DNA of 61,320 nt from Polynucleobacter hirudinilacicola (GTDB lineage: Bacteria > Pseudomonadota > Gammaproteobacteria > Burkholderiales > Burkholderiaceae): assembly GCF_002192535.1 (NCBI RefSeq), contig NZ_NAIA01000001.1, forward strand, positions 1-61,320, read 5' to 3'. Every line of letters starts with the position of its first letter. The first letter of the stretch is position 1. Below are positions 9,462-18,261 of the stretch, piece after piece. The notes below the pieces were generated by a model that saw only the letters and a list, made by a program, of their open reading frames with translations, was not told where the DNA came from and searched no databases. A program made the position numbers and the translations under genes.

Positions 9462-10181
9462 TTAATGATTCCTGATTTGGATGTGCTCTGCAGCAAAACG
9501 AAGTGCCTCAATTGAATAGGGACTGTTATCTGCTTTTTGGAGTGCCTTTGGTAGCGTCGGAATATGTCCTAAAAAAGGCGCATCTATTCTTGCTTGCAAA
9601 GTAGCAATATTTTCTTTGAGTAAGAGCATTTCAGTTGCTAGAGAGTTAGCAATCCACCCGGCAATTTTCAAACCACGTGCTTTGATCGCTTCCTGGGTGA
9701 GTAGAGCGTGATTAATGCAACCTAATTTCATACCGACTACCAAAATGATGGGTAAATTGATTTGCTGTGCAAAATCCCCGAGATCTTCATCATTATTTAA
9801 GGGAATCAAAAATCCACCGGCCCCTTCAACAATAAGGTAGTCACTCTGTTTTTGAATCTGACTAAGCGCTTGCATGATGGTATTAAGCTCAATAGTAATA
9901 CCCTGATTTGCGGCGATCAGATGGGGCGCTGCGGGCAAGTCTAAAACATAAGGGCACAACTCTAATTGACCTTCTGCAAGTTGAGAAGCAATGCGCAAAG
10001 TTTCAAGATCTTCATTGAGCACATCACCATTAGCACTTCGGTATGTTCCAGCAACGACTGGTTTAAAGCCCAATACTTTCTTGCCTTGTTCACGGAGTTT
10101 TAGTATTAATGCACCACTCACTAAGGTTTTGCCAACCTCGGTATCGGTGCCAGTCACAAAGAAGCCAGAGAGCTTAGTCAT
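9462..10181 (-). CDS. bioD: Dethiobiotin synthetase
   Basis: ATP-dependent carboxylation and ring closure of 7,8-diaminopelargonate to dethiobiotin. The 239 residues begin with the P-loop GTDTEVGKTLVSGAL (residues 11-25), then KPVVAG and VEGAGGFLIPL near 118. It is third in the bioA-bioF-bioD run and its start overlaps the bioF end by 8 bp. Length is in the usual range. Confidence 0.95.
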   Translation of the reverse strand: MTKLSGFFVTGTDTEVGKTLVSGALILKLREQGKKVLGFKPVVAGTYRSANGDVLNEDLETLRIASQLAEGQLELCPYVLDLPAAPHLIAANQGITIELNTIMQALSQIQKQSDYLIVEGAGGFLIPLNNDEDLGDFAQQINLPIILVVGMKLGCINHALLTQEAIKARGLKIAGWIANSLATEMLLLKENIATLQARIDAPFLGHIPTLPKALQKADNSPYSIEALRFAAEHIQIRNH

Positions 10182-11412
10182 GATTTGCCTTGTGGTTGAT
10201 TTCTTGCTCGATCTTTTTCAGGGTTGTAATGAGTTTGCGTAAATCATCAACACTGTGATTTGCTGAAAAGGTTATACGCAAACGTGCGCTACCAAGAGGA
10301 ACCGTAGGTGGACGAATTGCTGGAATCCAATAGCCTGCTTCGTCTAATAGCTTTGCTGCCAGAAGTGCATTGGCATTGCTGCCTAAAATAATTGGCTGAA
10401 TTGGTGTGCAAGATGACACTTTTTCCCAATTGATAAAGGTCATTTCATCTTGCCAAATTTGAATCAGCTGATTGAGATGTGATCGACGCTTAACACCTTC
10501 ATCACTTTCAATAATCTCAAGACTTTTGAGTAAGGTATGTGCAATGGCTGGCGGGGTCGCAGTGCTATAAATATAAGGGCGCCCTTTTTGAATCAGCCAT
10601 TCAATAAAGGAGTCTTGTGCACAAATAAAAGCACCGCTGACACCAGCAGATTTTCCTAAGGTGCCAATATAAATAATGCGGTTAGATTGAATACCCTCTT
10701 GCTCTAGGATGCCGTGCCCTTTTTCCCCTAGCACTCCAAAGCCATGTGCATCATCAACTAACAGTAGGGCATCGTATTGCTGCGCTATTTGAAGTAATTC
10801 CTGAACGGGAGTTACATCGCCATCCATACTAAAGACGCCATCAGTCACGATGAGCTTAAGAGATTTTGTATCTTTTTTGAGGGTCTCAGTTAATGAGGTC
10901 AGTTGTGTATGGTCGAATAAGTTAACCGTAGCATTCATTTGTGTAGCAGCTAAGCGAACGCCATCAATTAGGGAGGCATGATTAAGTTTGGCTGAGTAAA
11001 TACTTAAATCACCGCGCTCGGTAAGCCTGGCTAAGCCTGTGATGGCGGCTAGATTGGTAAGGTAGCCAGTACTAAAAAATAGGGTGCGAGCATTTGGAAT
11101 ATGCTTCTCTTGAAAAGACGCCAATTTTTTTTCAAGCAACTCATGTGCAGCGCTGTGACCACTAATTAAATGGGATGCGCCACTACCAACCCCATATTTT
11201 TTAGCTCCCTCTGCTAAAGCATTTACTAAGTCTGGGTGATTAGCAAGACCAAGGTAATCATTGCTACAAAAGGCCTTGAGTTGCCTATTCTCGACAGTTG
11301 CATTGGTATCGCAAGGAGACTGGGTAACGCGTAATTTTCTCCTGAGTAGTTGCAAATCTAAATCTGCAATAGCCCCTTGCGCAAGTTCTAGGGCCCTAAA
11401 TGAATTACTCAT
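10174..11412 (-). CDS. bioF: 8-amino-7-oxononanoate synthase
   Basis: PLP enzyme of the alpha-oxoamine synthase family that condenses a pimeloyl thioester with alanine. It has 412 residues. Recognisable parts are FCSNDYLGLANHPDLV near residue 48, GVGSGASHLISG near 94, LLVDDAHGFGVLGEKGHG near 215 and the PLP-lysine segment YIGTLGKSAGVSGA near 250. It overlaps bioA by 4 bp and bioD by 8 bp, indicating one polycistronic, coupled unit. Confidence 0.95.
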   Translation of the reverse strand: MSNSFRALELAQGAIADLDLQLLRRKLRVTQSPCDTNATVENRQLKAFCSNDYLGLANHPDLVNALAEGAKKYGVGSGASHLISGHSAAHELLEKKLASFQEKHIPNARTLFFSTGYLTNLAAITGLARLTERGDLSIYSAKLNHASLIDGVRLAATQMNATVNLFDHTQLTSLTETLKKDTKSLKLIVTDGVFSMDGDVTPVQELLQIAQQYDALLLVDDAHGFGVLGEKGHGILEQEGIQSNRIIYIGTLGKSAGVSGAFICAQDSFIEWLIQKGRPYIYSTATPPAIAHTLLKSLEIIESDEGVKRRSHLNQLIQIWQDEMTFINWEKVSSCTPIQPIILGSNANALLAAKLLDEAGYWIPAIRPPTVPLGSARLRITFSANHSVDDLRKLITTLKKIEQEINHKANHD

Positions 11413-12755
11413 CCTAAAGCCTTCGCAAGAGCGCGTTCAATAGCTTGGCCCATCTGCATGGTTTCTTCAGTCGACAAAATATAAGGGGGCATGACGTATA
11501 TCGTATTGCCAATTGGTCTAATGAGAACGCCATCCTCAAGCCCTTTGGCAAATAGTTCACGAGGAAAGGTGCTTGCATTTTTGAGGTATTCATTCTTAAC
11601 ATCAAATGCCAGAATCATTCCTTGTTGACGCCAGTGCTCGATTCGAGAATCTGCTTCTGCCCAGGCAAATGCATTTGCTAAATCTTGTGAGCGGGCTTTA
11701 TTCTTTTCTAAAACTTGTTCTGTTTCAAAAATATTTAAGCAAGCTAGTGCTGCTGCACACGCTAACGGATTTCCAGTATACGAATGAGAATGCAGGAAGC
11801 CTTGTTGTGTTTTATCGCCATAAAAAGCACGATAAATGGTATCGGTGGTCATGCAAAGCGATAGAGGGAGATAGCCACCGCTAATACCTTTGGATAGAGT
11901 CAGAAAATCAGGCCAAATCTCGGCGTGCTCACAGGCAAAGAACTTACCACTACGGCCACAGCCTACGGCGATTTCATCGGCTATCAGGTGTATTTCATAA
12001 CGATTGCATAAGTCCCTTACTAAGCGAAGGTATTCCGGTGAATGCATCGCCATTTGCCCGGCGCATTGCACTAGCGGTTCGATGATAATCGCGGCAATGT
12101 ATTGATGTTCTGCTTTGAATAAAATTTCGAGTTCGCTTGCTGCATGCCTTGCAACATCTTCCGCACTCTCACCATTTTTTGCTTTGCGTGTATCAGGTGA
12201 TGTGACTGTGTACACGTCTTGCAATAGTGCACCATATGCTTCACGAAAAATAGCAACATCAGTTACCGCTAATGCGCCGAGTGTTTCTCCGTGATATCCA
12301 TTCTCTAGGCAAACAAATTTTTTCTTTTTTGGTTTGTCATTAAGTTGCCAAAAATGGTGACTCATTTTTAAGGCAATTTCTACCGCAGATGCCCCGTCTG
12401 AGGCATAAAAAACATGACCTAATTTACCGTTTGTTAGTGCAGAAAGTTTTTCAGATAACTCAACCACTGGCGGATGAGTAAATCCTGCGAGCATCACATG
12501 CTCAATTTTTTCCAATTGATTAGTAATGGCTTGGTTGATCTGCGGATTGGAATGGCCAAATAAATTGGTCCACCAAGAACTAATGCAATCGAGTAGAGCG
12601 TTTCCCTTTTCATCGTAGAGCCAGGGACCCTTTCCTTTGGTAATAGCAATGAGGGGAAATGACTCATGATGTTTCATCTGAGTGCAGGGGTGCCAAACGG
12701 CAGCCAAGCTGCGATCAACGAGGGTGGCTTGATTTAAATCAGAAATAACCTTCAT
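11409..12755 (-). CDS. bioA: Adenosylmethionine-8-amino-7-oxononanoate aminotransferase
   Basis: Class III PLP aminotransferase using S-adenosylmethionine as amino donor to make 7,8-diaminopelargonate. The 448 residues include WHPCTQMKHHESFPLI near residue 22, YDEKGNALLDCISSWWTNLFGHSNP near 48, LIADEIAVGCGRSGKFFACE (PLP-Asp) near 255 and the PLP-lysine segment LTLSKGISGGYLPLSL near 285. First gene of the minus-strand biotin run, divergent from bioB. No bioC or bioH is seen here, so pimeloyl-ACP synthesis must be encoded elsewhere. Confidence 0.96.
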   Translation of the reverse strand: MKVISDLNQATLVDRSLAAVWHPCTQMKHHESFPLIAITKGKGPWLYDEKGNALLDCISSWWTNLFGHSNPQINQAITNQLEKIEHVMLAGFTHPPVVELSEKLSALTNGKLGHVFYASDGASAVEIALKMSHHFWQLNDKPKKKKFVCLENGYHGETLGALAVTDVAIFREAYGALLQDVYTVTSPDTRKAKNGESAEDVARHAASELEILFKAEHQYIAAIIIEPLVQCAGQMAMHSPEYLRLVRDLCNRYEIHLIADEIAVGCGRSGKFFACEHAEIWPDFLTLSKGISGGYLPLSLCMTTDTIYRAFYGDKTQQGFLHSHSYTGNPLACAAALACLNIFETEQVLEKNKARSQDLANAFAWAEADSRIEHWRQQGMILAFDVKNEYLKNASTFPRELFAKGLEDGVLIRPIGNTIYVMPPYILSTEETMQMGQAIERALAKALG

Positions 12756-12844
12756 GTTTGATATTTGACCACTAGTTTTTCCAATTTCAGGCTTGTATCT
12801 GTTATGTTTATGGCTTGAATTGATCTATTTTCTGGAATTTGCCC
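12756..12844. promoter_or_regulatory. Divergent bioA/bioB intergenic region
   Basis: The 89 bp between the two divergent biotin starts must hold the control signals for both. It is A/T-rich with TTGACC at 12765-12770 and TTGTAT at 12793-12798 on the plus strand, but neither has a good -10 at standard spacing. I see no convincing BirA-type inverted operator. Confidence 0.4.
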
Positions 12845-13882
12845 ATGTTGGACGCCCAAACTGCTGAAAAACCGCTGACCTTAGTCAAATCTAAGGCTAA
12901 TTTACGTAAAGAGGTTGATGCCTCTGGGCAGTGGACTGTGGCCCAAATTGAGGCACTTTTTGCCTTGCCTTTAAATGAATTGATGCTCAAGGCCCAGGAG
13001 ACACACAAAACCTACTTTCCCGAGGGTGATGTAGAACTCGCTACTTTGTTGTCCATCAAGACCGGTGGCTGTCCTGAGGATTGCGGTTATTGCCCTCAAG
13101 CCGCACGCTATGACACGGATGTGAAGGCTGAGAAGCTAATGGGCTTAGAGGAGGTTTTAGAGGCCGCTAAAGCCGCTAAGGCGGCAGGCTCAAACCGTTT
13201 CTGTATGGGCGCTGCCTGGCGTGAGCCTAAGGATCGCGATATTGAAAAAGTAACCGCCATGATCAAGGGTGTAAAAGCTTTAGGCCTTGAGACCTGCGCC
13301 ACCTTAGGGATGCTAGAGGCTAACCAGGCCCAAGCACTTCAAGAGGCTGGGCTAGATTTTTATAACCATAACCTTGATACCAGCGAAGATTTTTACCGCT
13401 CAGTGATTTCTACACGTGGTTATCAAGATCGTCTAGACACTATCTCCAATGTCCGAGCGGCCGGCATGTCTGTGTGCTGTGGCGGCATTGTTGGAATGGG
13501 TGAGTCCCGTGAGCAGCGAGCTGCTTTCTTGGCACGCTTAGCCAATTTGAACCCTTACCCTGAGTCCGTGCCGATTAATCACCTGGTGCCCGTTGCTGGT
13601 ACTCCCCTGGCCGATCAAAAGCCTTTGGACCCGCTTGAGTTTGTGCGCACCATTGCAGTAGCGCGCATCACGATGCCTAAGGCACGTGTACGTTTGTCTG
13701 CAGGGCGCCAAGAGCTGGGTAGGGCCGTTCAGGCCATGTGCTTTATGGCTGGAGCTAATTCGATTTTCTATGGTGAGCAACTACTCACTACCGGCAATCC
13801 AGAGGCCGAACAGGACCGTGAGCTACTCGCAGAACTAGGATTAAAGACCAAGCAGAGCTATAAAGCCGAGGTTTTGGTCTAA
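12845..13882 (+). CDS. bioB: Biotin synthase (radical SAM)
   Basis: Inserts sulfur into dethiobiotin to form biotin. The 345 residues contain the radical-SAM cluster motif [16 protein letters not shown] near residue 75, FCMGAAWR near 120, [28 protein letters not shown] near 155, [11 protein letters not shown] near 208 and [11 protein letters not shown] near 240. The ATG at 12845 gives MLDAQTAEK; an in-frame TTG two codons earlier is less likely. It is divergent from bioA and followed 10 bp later by coq7, so the two may share a transcript. It has a higher G/C third-position look than its neighbours, with few rare codons. Confidence 0.96.
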   Translation: MLDAQTAEKPLTLVKSKANLRKEVDASGQWTVAQIEALFALPLNELMLKAQETHKTYFPEGDVELATLLSIKTGGCPEDCGYCPQAARYDTDVKAEKLMGLEEVLEAAKAAKAAGSNRFCMGAAWREPKDRDIEKVTAMIKGVKALGLETCATLGMLEANQAQALQEAGLDFYNHNLDTSEDFYRSVISTRGYQDRLDTISNVRAAGMSVCCGGIVGMGESREQRAAFLARLANLNPYPESVPINHLVPVAGTPLADQKPLDPLEFVRTIAVARITMPKARVRLSAGRQELGRAVQAMCFMAGANSIFYGEQLLTTGNPEAEQDRELLAELGLKTKQSYKAEVLV

Positions 13883-13892
13883 TTTTCAGCCG

Positions 13893-14522
13893 ATGACTCC
13901 AGTCGACCGTTTCATTCTTGAATTTGATACCGCGCTTCGTTCAGTCGTAGGCGGGGCAAATGCTCAAAGACCTACCCCAGGTTCTGAGACTGGTGCCAAT
14001 CTAGCATTAGATGCTGAGCAGCGAAAGCATGCGGCAGGTTTAATGCGCATCAATCATGTTGGCGAAGTTTGTGCGCAAGCTTTATATCAATCGCAAAAAT
14101 TAGTCGCCAGAAATTCAGAAATAAAAGAGATGCTAGATCATTCTGCACAAGAAGAGTTAGATCACTTGGCATGGTGTGAAACTCGGCTAAAAGAACTTGG
14201 TTCCCACACGAGTTATCTCAACCCATTTTGGTATGCAGGGTCCTTTGCAATCGGCTTGGCAGCTGGCTTAGCAGGTGATAAGTGGAGTTTAGGTTTTGTT
14301 GTTGAAACTGAAAAACAAGTGGAAAACCACCTTGAGAGTCATCTCAAAAAATTGCCGGAAGAAGATCATCGTTCACGTGCAATTGTTGATCAAATGCGCA
14401 TTGATGAAATTGAACATGGGCAAGCAGCTTTAAATGCAGGAGGAGTTACTTTGCCTGAGCCAATCCAAAAAATAATGCAAGCAATGTCTAAGGTAATGAC
14501 AAGCGCTGCTTACAAAATTTAA
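13893..14522 (+). CDS. coq7: 2-polyprenyl-3-methyl-6-methoxy-1,4-benzoquinone monooxygenase
   Basis: Di-iron hydroxylase that performs the last ring hydroxylation of ubiquinone synthesis. The 209 residues form the Coq7/UbiF-replacing four-helix bundle. Iron-ligand motifs are visible as NHVGEVCAQALYQSQ near residue 51, AQEELDHLAWCETR near 86, VETEKQVENHLESH near 138 and DEIEHGQAA near 170. It belongs to the Coq7 class common in alpha- and betaproteobacteria rather than the flavin UbiF class of E. coli. It follows bioB by 10 bp. Confidence 0.94.
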   Translation: MTPVDRFILEFDTALRSVVGGANAQRPTPGSETGANLALDAEQRKHAAGLMRINHVGEVCAQALYQSQKLVARNSEIKEMLDHSAQEELDHLAWCETRLKELGSHTSYLNPFWYAGSFAIGLAAGLAGDKWSLGFVVETEKQVENHLESHLKKLPEEDHRSRAIVDQMRIDEIEHGQAALNAGGVTLPEPIQKIMQAMSKVMTSAAYKI

Positions 14523-14778
14523 AATGGATATTGAGGATTTAGTTTGAATAAATCCAGAAAATCAATTTCACATTAATTTTTGATATATTTTTTAATAAAT
14601 ACTGTTTTTAATTACAGTGTATTTAGGTATTATCTATCTCCATAGCTAAGACCTATTCTTAAGTATATTTTCCAAGCCATTGTTTCAAGTAGCTATTTTA
14701 TTATCACCAACTTCTGAACACATTACGCTAAGTGTTTGTAAACATTAGAGAATTTCCCAAAAAAATCCCCAAAAACAC
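14523..14778. other. A/T-rich gene-free stretch before the dcw promoter
   Basis: About 256 bp between coq7 and the mraZ promoter with no ORF or RNA gene I can support. It is markedly A/T-rich (long T and A runs near 14575-14620 and 14755-14775), which may bend DNA or act as an UP-like region upstream of the -35 box. No clear terminator hairpin for coq7 was seen. Confidence 0.5.
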
Positions 14779-14807
14779 TTGACCCTCCTATTGCGATCCT
14801 CTAAAGT
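14779..14807 (+). promoter_or_regulatory. Main promoter of the dcw cluster (Pmra-type)
   Basis: TTGACC (14779-14784) and TAAAGT (14802-14807) with an exact 17 bp spacer. The predicted start of transcription is near 14814, about 24 nt before the mraZ GTG. The -10 region overlaps the first MraZ box, which fits repression by MraZ. Confidence 0.7.
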
Positions 14808-14830
14808 GGGAGGAAGTGTGAAAAAGTGGG
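14806..14830 (+). promoter_or_regulatory. MraZ-binding boxes (three direct repeats)
   Basis: GTGGG (14806-14810), GTGTG (14816-14820) and GTGGG (14826-14830) recur with exact 10 bp periodicity, each preceded by AA. Tandem TGGG-type repeats at one helical turn upstream of mraZ are the known MraZ operator arrangement. They lie across the -10 box and the expected transcription start, so autorepression is likely. Confidence 0.8.
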
Positions 14831-14837
14831 GTAAATA

Positions 14838-15266
14838 GTGTTTCAAGGTGCGTCAGCTCTCAATTTAGATGCAAAAGGCCGAATGTCAGTTCCGGCAAAG
14901 CATCGTGACGCCTTGTTGGTTCAAGGTGATGGCCGCCTCACGCTCACAAAGCATCCAGATGGCTGTCTTTTGCTTTTCCCAAGACCAGAATGGGAAAGTT
15001 TTAGAGCGCGGGTTGCTCAGCTTCCAATGGACGCACATTGGTGGCGCAGAATTTTTCTGGGTAATGCTGCAGAAATTGATTTGGATAATGCCGGACGAAT
15101 TTTGGTTAGCCCGGAATTGCGTGCAGCAGCTGGAATTGAAAAAGAAGTGATCTTGCTTGGTATGGGCAGTCACTTGGAATTGTGGGACGCAGCTACATAC
15201 GCTGCAAAAGAGCAGGCTGCAATTGCACTAGGCATGCCTGAAGCACTCAAGCAATTTAATTTTTGA
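14838..15266 (+). CDS. mraZ: Transcriptional regulator MraZ
   Basis: First gene of the dcw cluster; a DNA-binding protein that represses its own promoter in known species. The 142 residues hold two SpoVT/AbrB-like repeats: [17 protein letters not shown] near residue 8 and [21 protein letters not shown] near 78. It starts with GTG directly after the operator boxes, leaving a very short leader. It ends 12 bp before rsmH. Confidence 0.96.
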   Translation: MFQGASALNLDAKGRMSVPAKHRDALLVQGDGRLTLTKHPDGCLLLFPRPEWESFRARVAQLPMDAHWWRRIFLGNAAEIDLDNAGRILVSPELRAAAGIEKEVILLGMGSHLELWDAATYAAKEQAAIALGMPEALKQFNF

Positions 15267-15278
15267 TGACAGGGTGCC

Positions 15279-16229
15279 ATGAACATAAATCATCGCCCAG
15301 TGTTACTGGCCGAGGCGGTGACGGCGCTAATCAGTGGTCCGCTCATTCAAAAACAAAACGCAGCAAACAATATTTTGGTAATCGATGGAACATTTGGACG
15401 CGGTGGTCACACACAGGCTTTGCTCCAACAGCTTCCTCAGTCTGCGCGCATGATTTCCTTCGACAAGGATTTGGATGCAATCGCAGTGGCACAGACAATC
15501 AACGATCCACGTTTAACCATCGTGCACGACAGCTTTGCAAATATGGATCAGTATGCGCAAGCAGAATCAGCCGATGGAATTTTGTTGGACTTGGGAATCA
15601 GTTCGCCACAAGTGGACGAAGCGCATCGAGGCTTCTCCTTTCGTCGCGAAGGTCCGCTGGATATGCGGATGAATACAGATCAAGGAATGACAGCTGCAGA
15701 GTGGTTAGAGCAGGCGCCGCAGGAGGAAATCACACACGTGATTAAGACTTACGGAGAAGAGCGTTTTGCATTTCAGATTGCTAAAGCCATTGTGGCAAAG
15801 CGAGAAGAAGGCTTGTCTCCAAAAACGACGACTCAACTAGCAAGTTTGGTTGCTAGCGTGGTACGAACACGTGAAGCTGGTCAAGATCCTGCTACTAGAA
15901 CATTTCAGGCATTGCGTATTTTTATCAACCGCGAATTAGAAGATTTAGAGCTAGGGTTAAAAGCTGCCATCAATTTATTGAAGCCAGGTGCACGACTTGC
16001 AGTGATTAGCTTTCATTCATTAGAAGATCGCATCGTGAAGCAGTTTCTCCAGGCGCACGCAAAAGTGGAAGTCCCTCGTGGCCTACCGGTTCGTGAAAAA
16101 GACTTACCTCAAAGCACTTTAGAAATCATTAGCCGCGTTAAACCAAGTGAAGCAGAAGTCTTAGAAAATCCAAGGGCTCGTTCAGCCATCATGCGGGTCG
16201 CAGAGAAGCGGATGGTGGTATCCGCATGA
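15279..16229 (+). CDS. rsmH: 16S rRNA (cytosine-1402-N4)-methyltransferase
   Basis: SAM-dependent methyltransferase (MraW) acting on C1402 of 16S rRNA. Its 316 residues include [10 protein letters not shown] at the start, the SAM-binding [13 protein letters not shown] near residue 36, [33 protein letters not shown] near 100, [19 protein letters not shown] near 206 and [15 protein letters not shown] near 246. It overlaps ftsL by 4 bp. Confidence 0.97.
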   Translation: MNINHRPVLLAEAVTALISGPLIQKQNAANNILVIDGTFGRGGHTQALLQQLPQSARMISFDKDLDAIAVAQTINDPRLTIVHDSFANMDQYAQAESADGILLDLGISSPQVDEAHRGFSFRREGPLDMRMNTDQGMTAAEWLEQAPQEEITHVIKTYGEERFAFQIAKAIVAKREEGLSPKTTTQLASLVASVVRTREAGQDPATRTFQALRIFINRELEDLELGLKAAINLLKPGARLAVISFHSLEDRIVKQFLQAHAKVEVPRGLPVREKDLPQSTLEIISRVKPSEAEVLENPRARSAIMRVAEKRMVVSA

Positions 16230-16492
16230 ATCGCGCTACCTTGACCTTGCTTACTTTGTTATTAATTTGCGCTTTATCGCTAGTGGCAGCTCAACAACGT
16301 GCGCGTAAATTATTTATTGCCCAAGAGCGTGCTCAGATTGAAGAGCGTAAATTAAATCAAGAATGGTTACGTCTGGAGTATGAGCAACGTAATCTTTCAA
16401 AGTCAGCACGTATTCGTGATGTTGCCCGCAATCAATTACGGATGTCCCCAATTTCTCCTGAACGTACCTTGTACTTAAGGGAGGCTAAATGA
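16226..16492 (+). CDS. ftsL: Cell division protein FtsL
   Basis: Small bitopic divisome protein of 88 residues. One membrane segment at residues 4-22 is followed by a heptad-rich periplasmic coiled coil (residues 30-65, rich in E, Q, R and L) that pairs with FtsB in known systems. It overlaps rsmH and ftsI by 4 bp each. Identity rests on size, topology and position as much as on sequence, which is poorly conserved in this family. Confidence 0.93.
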   Translation: MNRATLTLLTLLLICALSLVAAQQRARKLFIAQERAQIEERKLNQEWLRLEYEQRNLSKSARIRDVARNQLRMSPISPERTLYLREAK

Positions 16493-18261
16493 GGCCGGTT
16501 GGTTTTTCTACTACGCCAAATTTAGTATTGCGTTTGCCAATGTGGCGTTCGCGCTTAATGCTATTCCTCTTGTTCTTTGTTTTTATGATGCTTTTGTTGC
16601 GCGCATTTTGGATTCAAGGTCCTGGAAATGCATTCTATGAAGCTAAAGGCGTGCGCGGTACTCAGCGTGAGCTGGAGTTACCAGCAAGTCGTGGAAAAAT
16701 TTTGGATCGTAATGGCCAAGTCATTGCTACTAGCCTAGAAGCGAAGTCTGTGATCGCCTATAACGACACTGTTCCAGATGATTTGTCTGCAGACAAGGTT
16801 AAAAAGCTCGCTAGTCTTTTGCAAATTAGCGAGCCTGAACTCAGAAAAAAACTTAAGGAAGATCGTAAGCAGATTTTCTTAAAGCGTCAGGTTGAGCCGG
16901 CAATTGCACAGCAAATTAAGCAATTAGAAATTCCAGGCATTGGTTTGAATAACGAATATCGCCGCTTCTATCCAGAAGGTGAAGCGATGGCACACGTGGT
17001 TGGCTTTACAAATGTGGAAGATCGTGGTCAAGAGGGCATGGAGCTCTCGAGACAGAAAGAGCTTGCGGGTCATCCTGGTCAAAGGCGTGTCGTGGTTGAT
17101 CGCCTGGGTCGTGTAGTTGAAGAGATGGCAATCTTGCAGTTACCACAAAACGGTAAAGATTTAAATCTTTCGATTGATAGCAAGATTCAGTTCTTAGCGT
17201 ATAACGCCGTCAAAGATGCAGTTGAGAAACATCGCGCAAAAGCTGGTGGCGCAGTAGTTTTAGATACTCAAACTGGTGAAATTTTAGCCTTGGCAAATTA
17301 TCCAAGCTACAACCCCAATGATCGTAAATTTCTCACGGGCGAACAGTTACGTAATCGCGTGTTGACGGATACCTTTGAGCCTGGCTCAACAATGAAGCCA
17401 TTGACAGTTGCTATTGCTTTAGAAAAGGGCGTAATTCAGCCAGATACCAATATGGTGATTGGTGCCAAATATTTAGTTGGACCCAAACCTATTACCGATA
17501 CTCACGCATATAGCAATTTAACTGTTGCACAGATTATTCAGAAATCTAGCAATATTGGTACTGCAAAGATTGCATTAAATAGCCTCTCTGCAGAAGAGAT
17601 GTGGGATTTTTATACTGCGGTTGGTTTTGGGCAGTCACCAAAAATTGGTTTCCCTGGTGCTGTAGCTGGGACAGTACATCCATTTAAAAAGTGGATGCCA
17701 ACCGATCAAGCTCGAATTGCATTTGGTTACGGTATTTCTGCATCACTCTTTCAGGTGGCACAGGCCTACACAGTATTTGCACGTGATGGTGAGTTAGTGC
17801 CACTCACGATTGAGCGTAGTCCAAATTTCAAACCAGGCAGCAGAGTGCTCTCTGCAAAGACTGCGATTGAAATGCGTTCCATGCTTGAGACCGTGACCGA
17901 GCCTGGTGGTACTGCTATCAAGGCACAGGCCGAAGGTTTTAGGGTTGGCGGTAAGACAGGAACAGCACATAAATTAGTTGGCAAAGGGTATGGCAATAAG
18001 TATCGCGCTTACTTTGCTGGTTTAGCGCCAATCAGCGCCCCGAGAATTGTGGTTGCAGTCATGATTGATGAGCCAACCGTTGGCGGTCACTATGGCGGTG
18101 AGGTTGCAGCACCAGTGTTCTCAACCATTGTGAGTGAAACGCTCAATACTCTCAATGTGCTTCCTGATAACAAAGTGAAGCAAATGGTTTTGCAAGATAA
18201 GAGTCCTGATGAGATTCGAACTGCAAATGTACAAACCCAGCATGTGGTTTTAAAACGATGA
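16489..18261 (+). CDS. ftsI: Septal peptidoglycan transpeptidase FtsI (PBP3)
   Basis: Class B penicillin-binding protein that cross-links septal wall. In its 590 residues a short cytoplasmic start and one membrane anchor (about residues 20-42) precede the pedestal domain (RGKILDRNGQVIATS near 65). The transpeptidase domain has the active-site Ser in EPGSTMKP near 301, the SSN motif in IQKSSNIGTAK near 355 and KTGTAHK near 489. It overlaps ftsL and murE by 4 bp each. Confidence 0.97.
   Translation: MRPVGFSTTPNLVLRLPMWRSRLMLFLLFFVFMMLLLRAFWIQGPGNAFYEAKGVRGTQRELELPASRGKILDRNGQVIATSLEAKSVIAYNDTVPDDLSADKVKKLASLLQISEPELRKKLKEDRKQIFLKRQVEPAIAQQIKQLEIPGIGLNNEYRRFYPEGEAMAHVVGFTNVEDRGQEGMELSRQKELAGHPGQRRVVVDRLGRVVEEMAILQLPQNGKDLNLSIDSKIQFLAYNAVKDAVEKHRAKAGGAVVLDTQTGEILALANYPSYNPNDRKFLTGEQLRNRVLTDTFEPGSTMKPLTVAIALEKGVIQPDTNMVIGAKYLVGPKPITDTHAYSNLTVAQIIQKSSNIGTAKIALNSLSAEEMWDFYTAVGFGQSPKIGFPGAVAGTVHPFKKWMPTDQARIAFGYGISASLFQVAQAYTVFARDGELVPLTIERSPNFKPGSRVLSAKTAIEMRSMLETVTEPGGTAIKAQAEGFRVGGKTGTAHKLVGKGYGNKYRAYFAGLAPISAPRIVVAVMIDEPTVGGHYGGEVAAPVFSTIVSETLNTLNVLPDNKVKQMVLQDKSPDEIRTANVQTQHVVLKR

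Noticed and set aside
12756..12844. BirA operator between bioA and bioB
   Set aside because: No inverted TTGTAAAC-type half-sites at the right spacing.
15263..15745. 160-codon plus-strand open frame over the 5' half of rsmH
   Set aside because: It lies in another frame of a clearly conserved methyltransferase and has an unlikely composition (many Ser, Arg and Cys).
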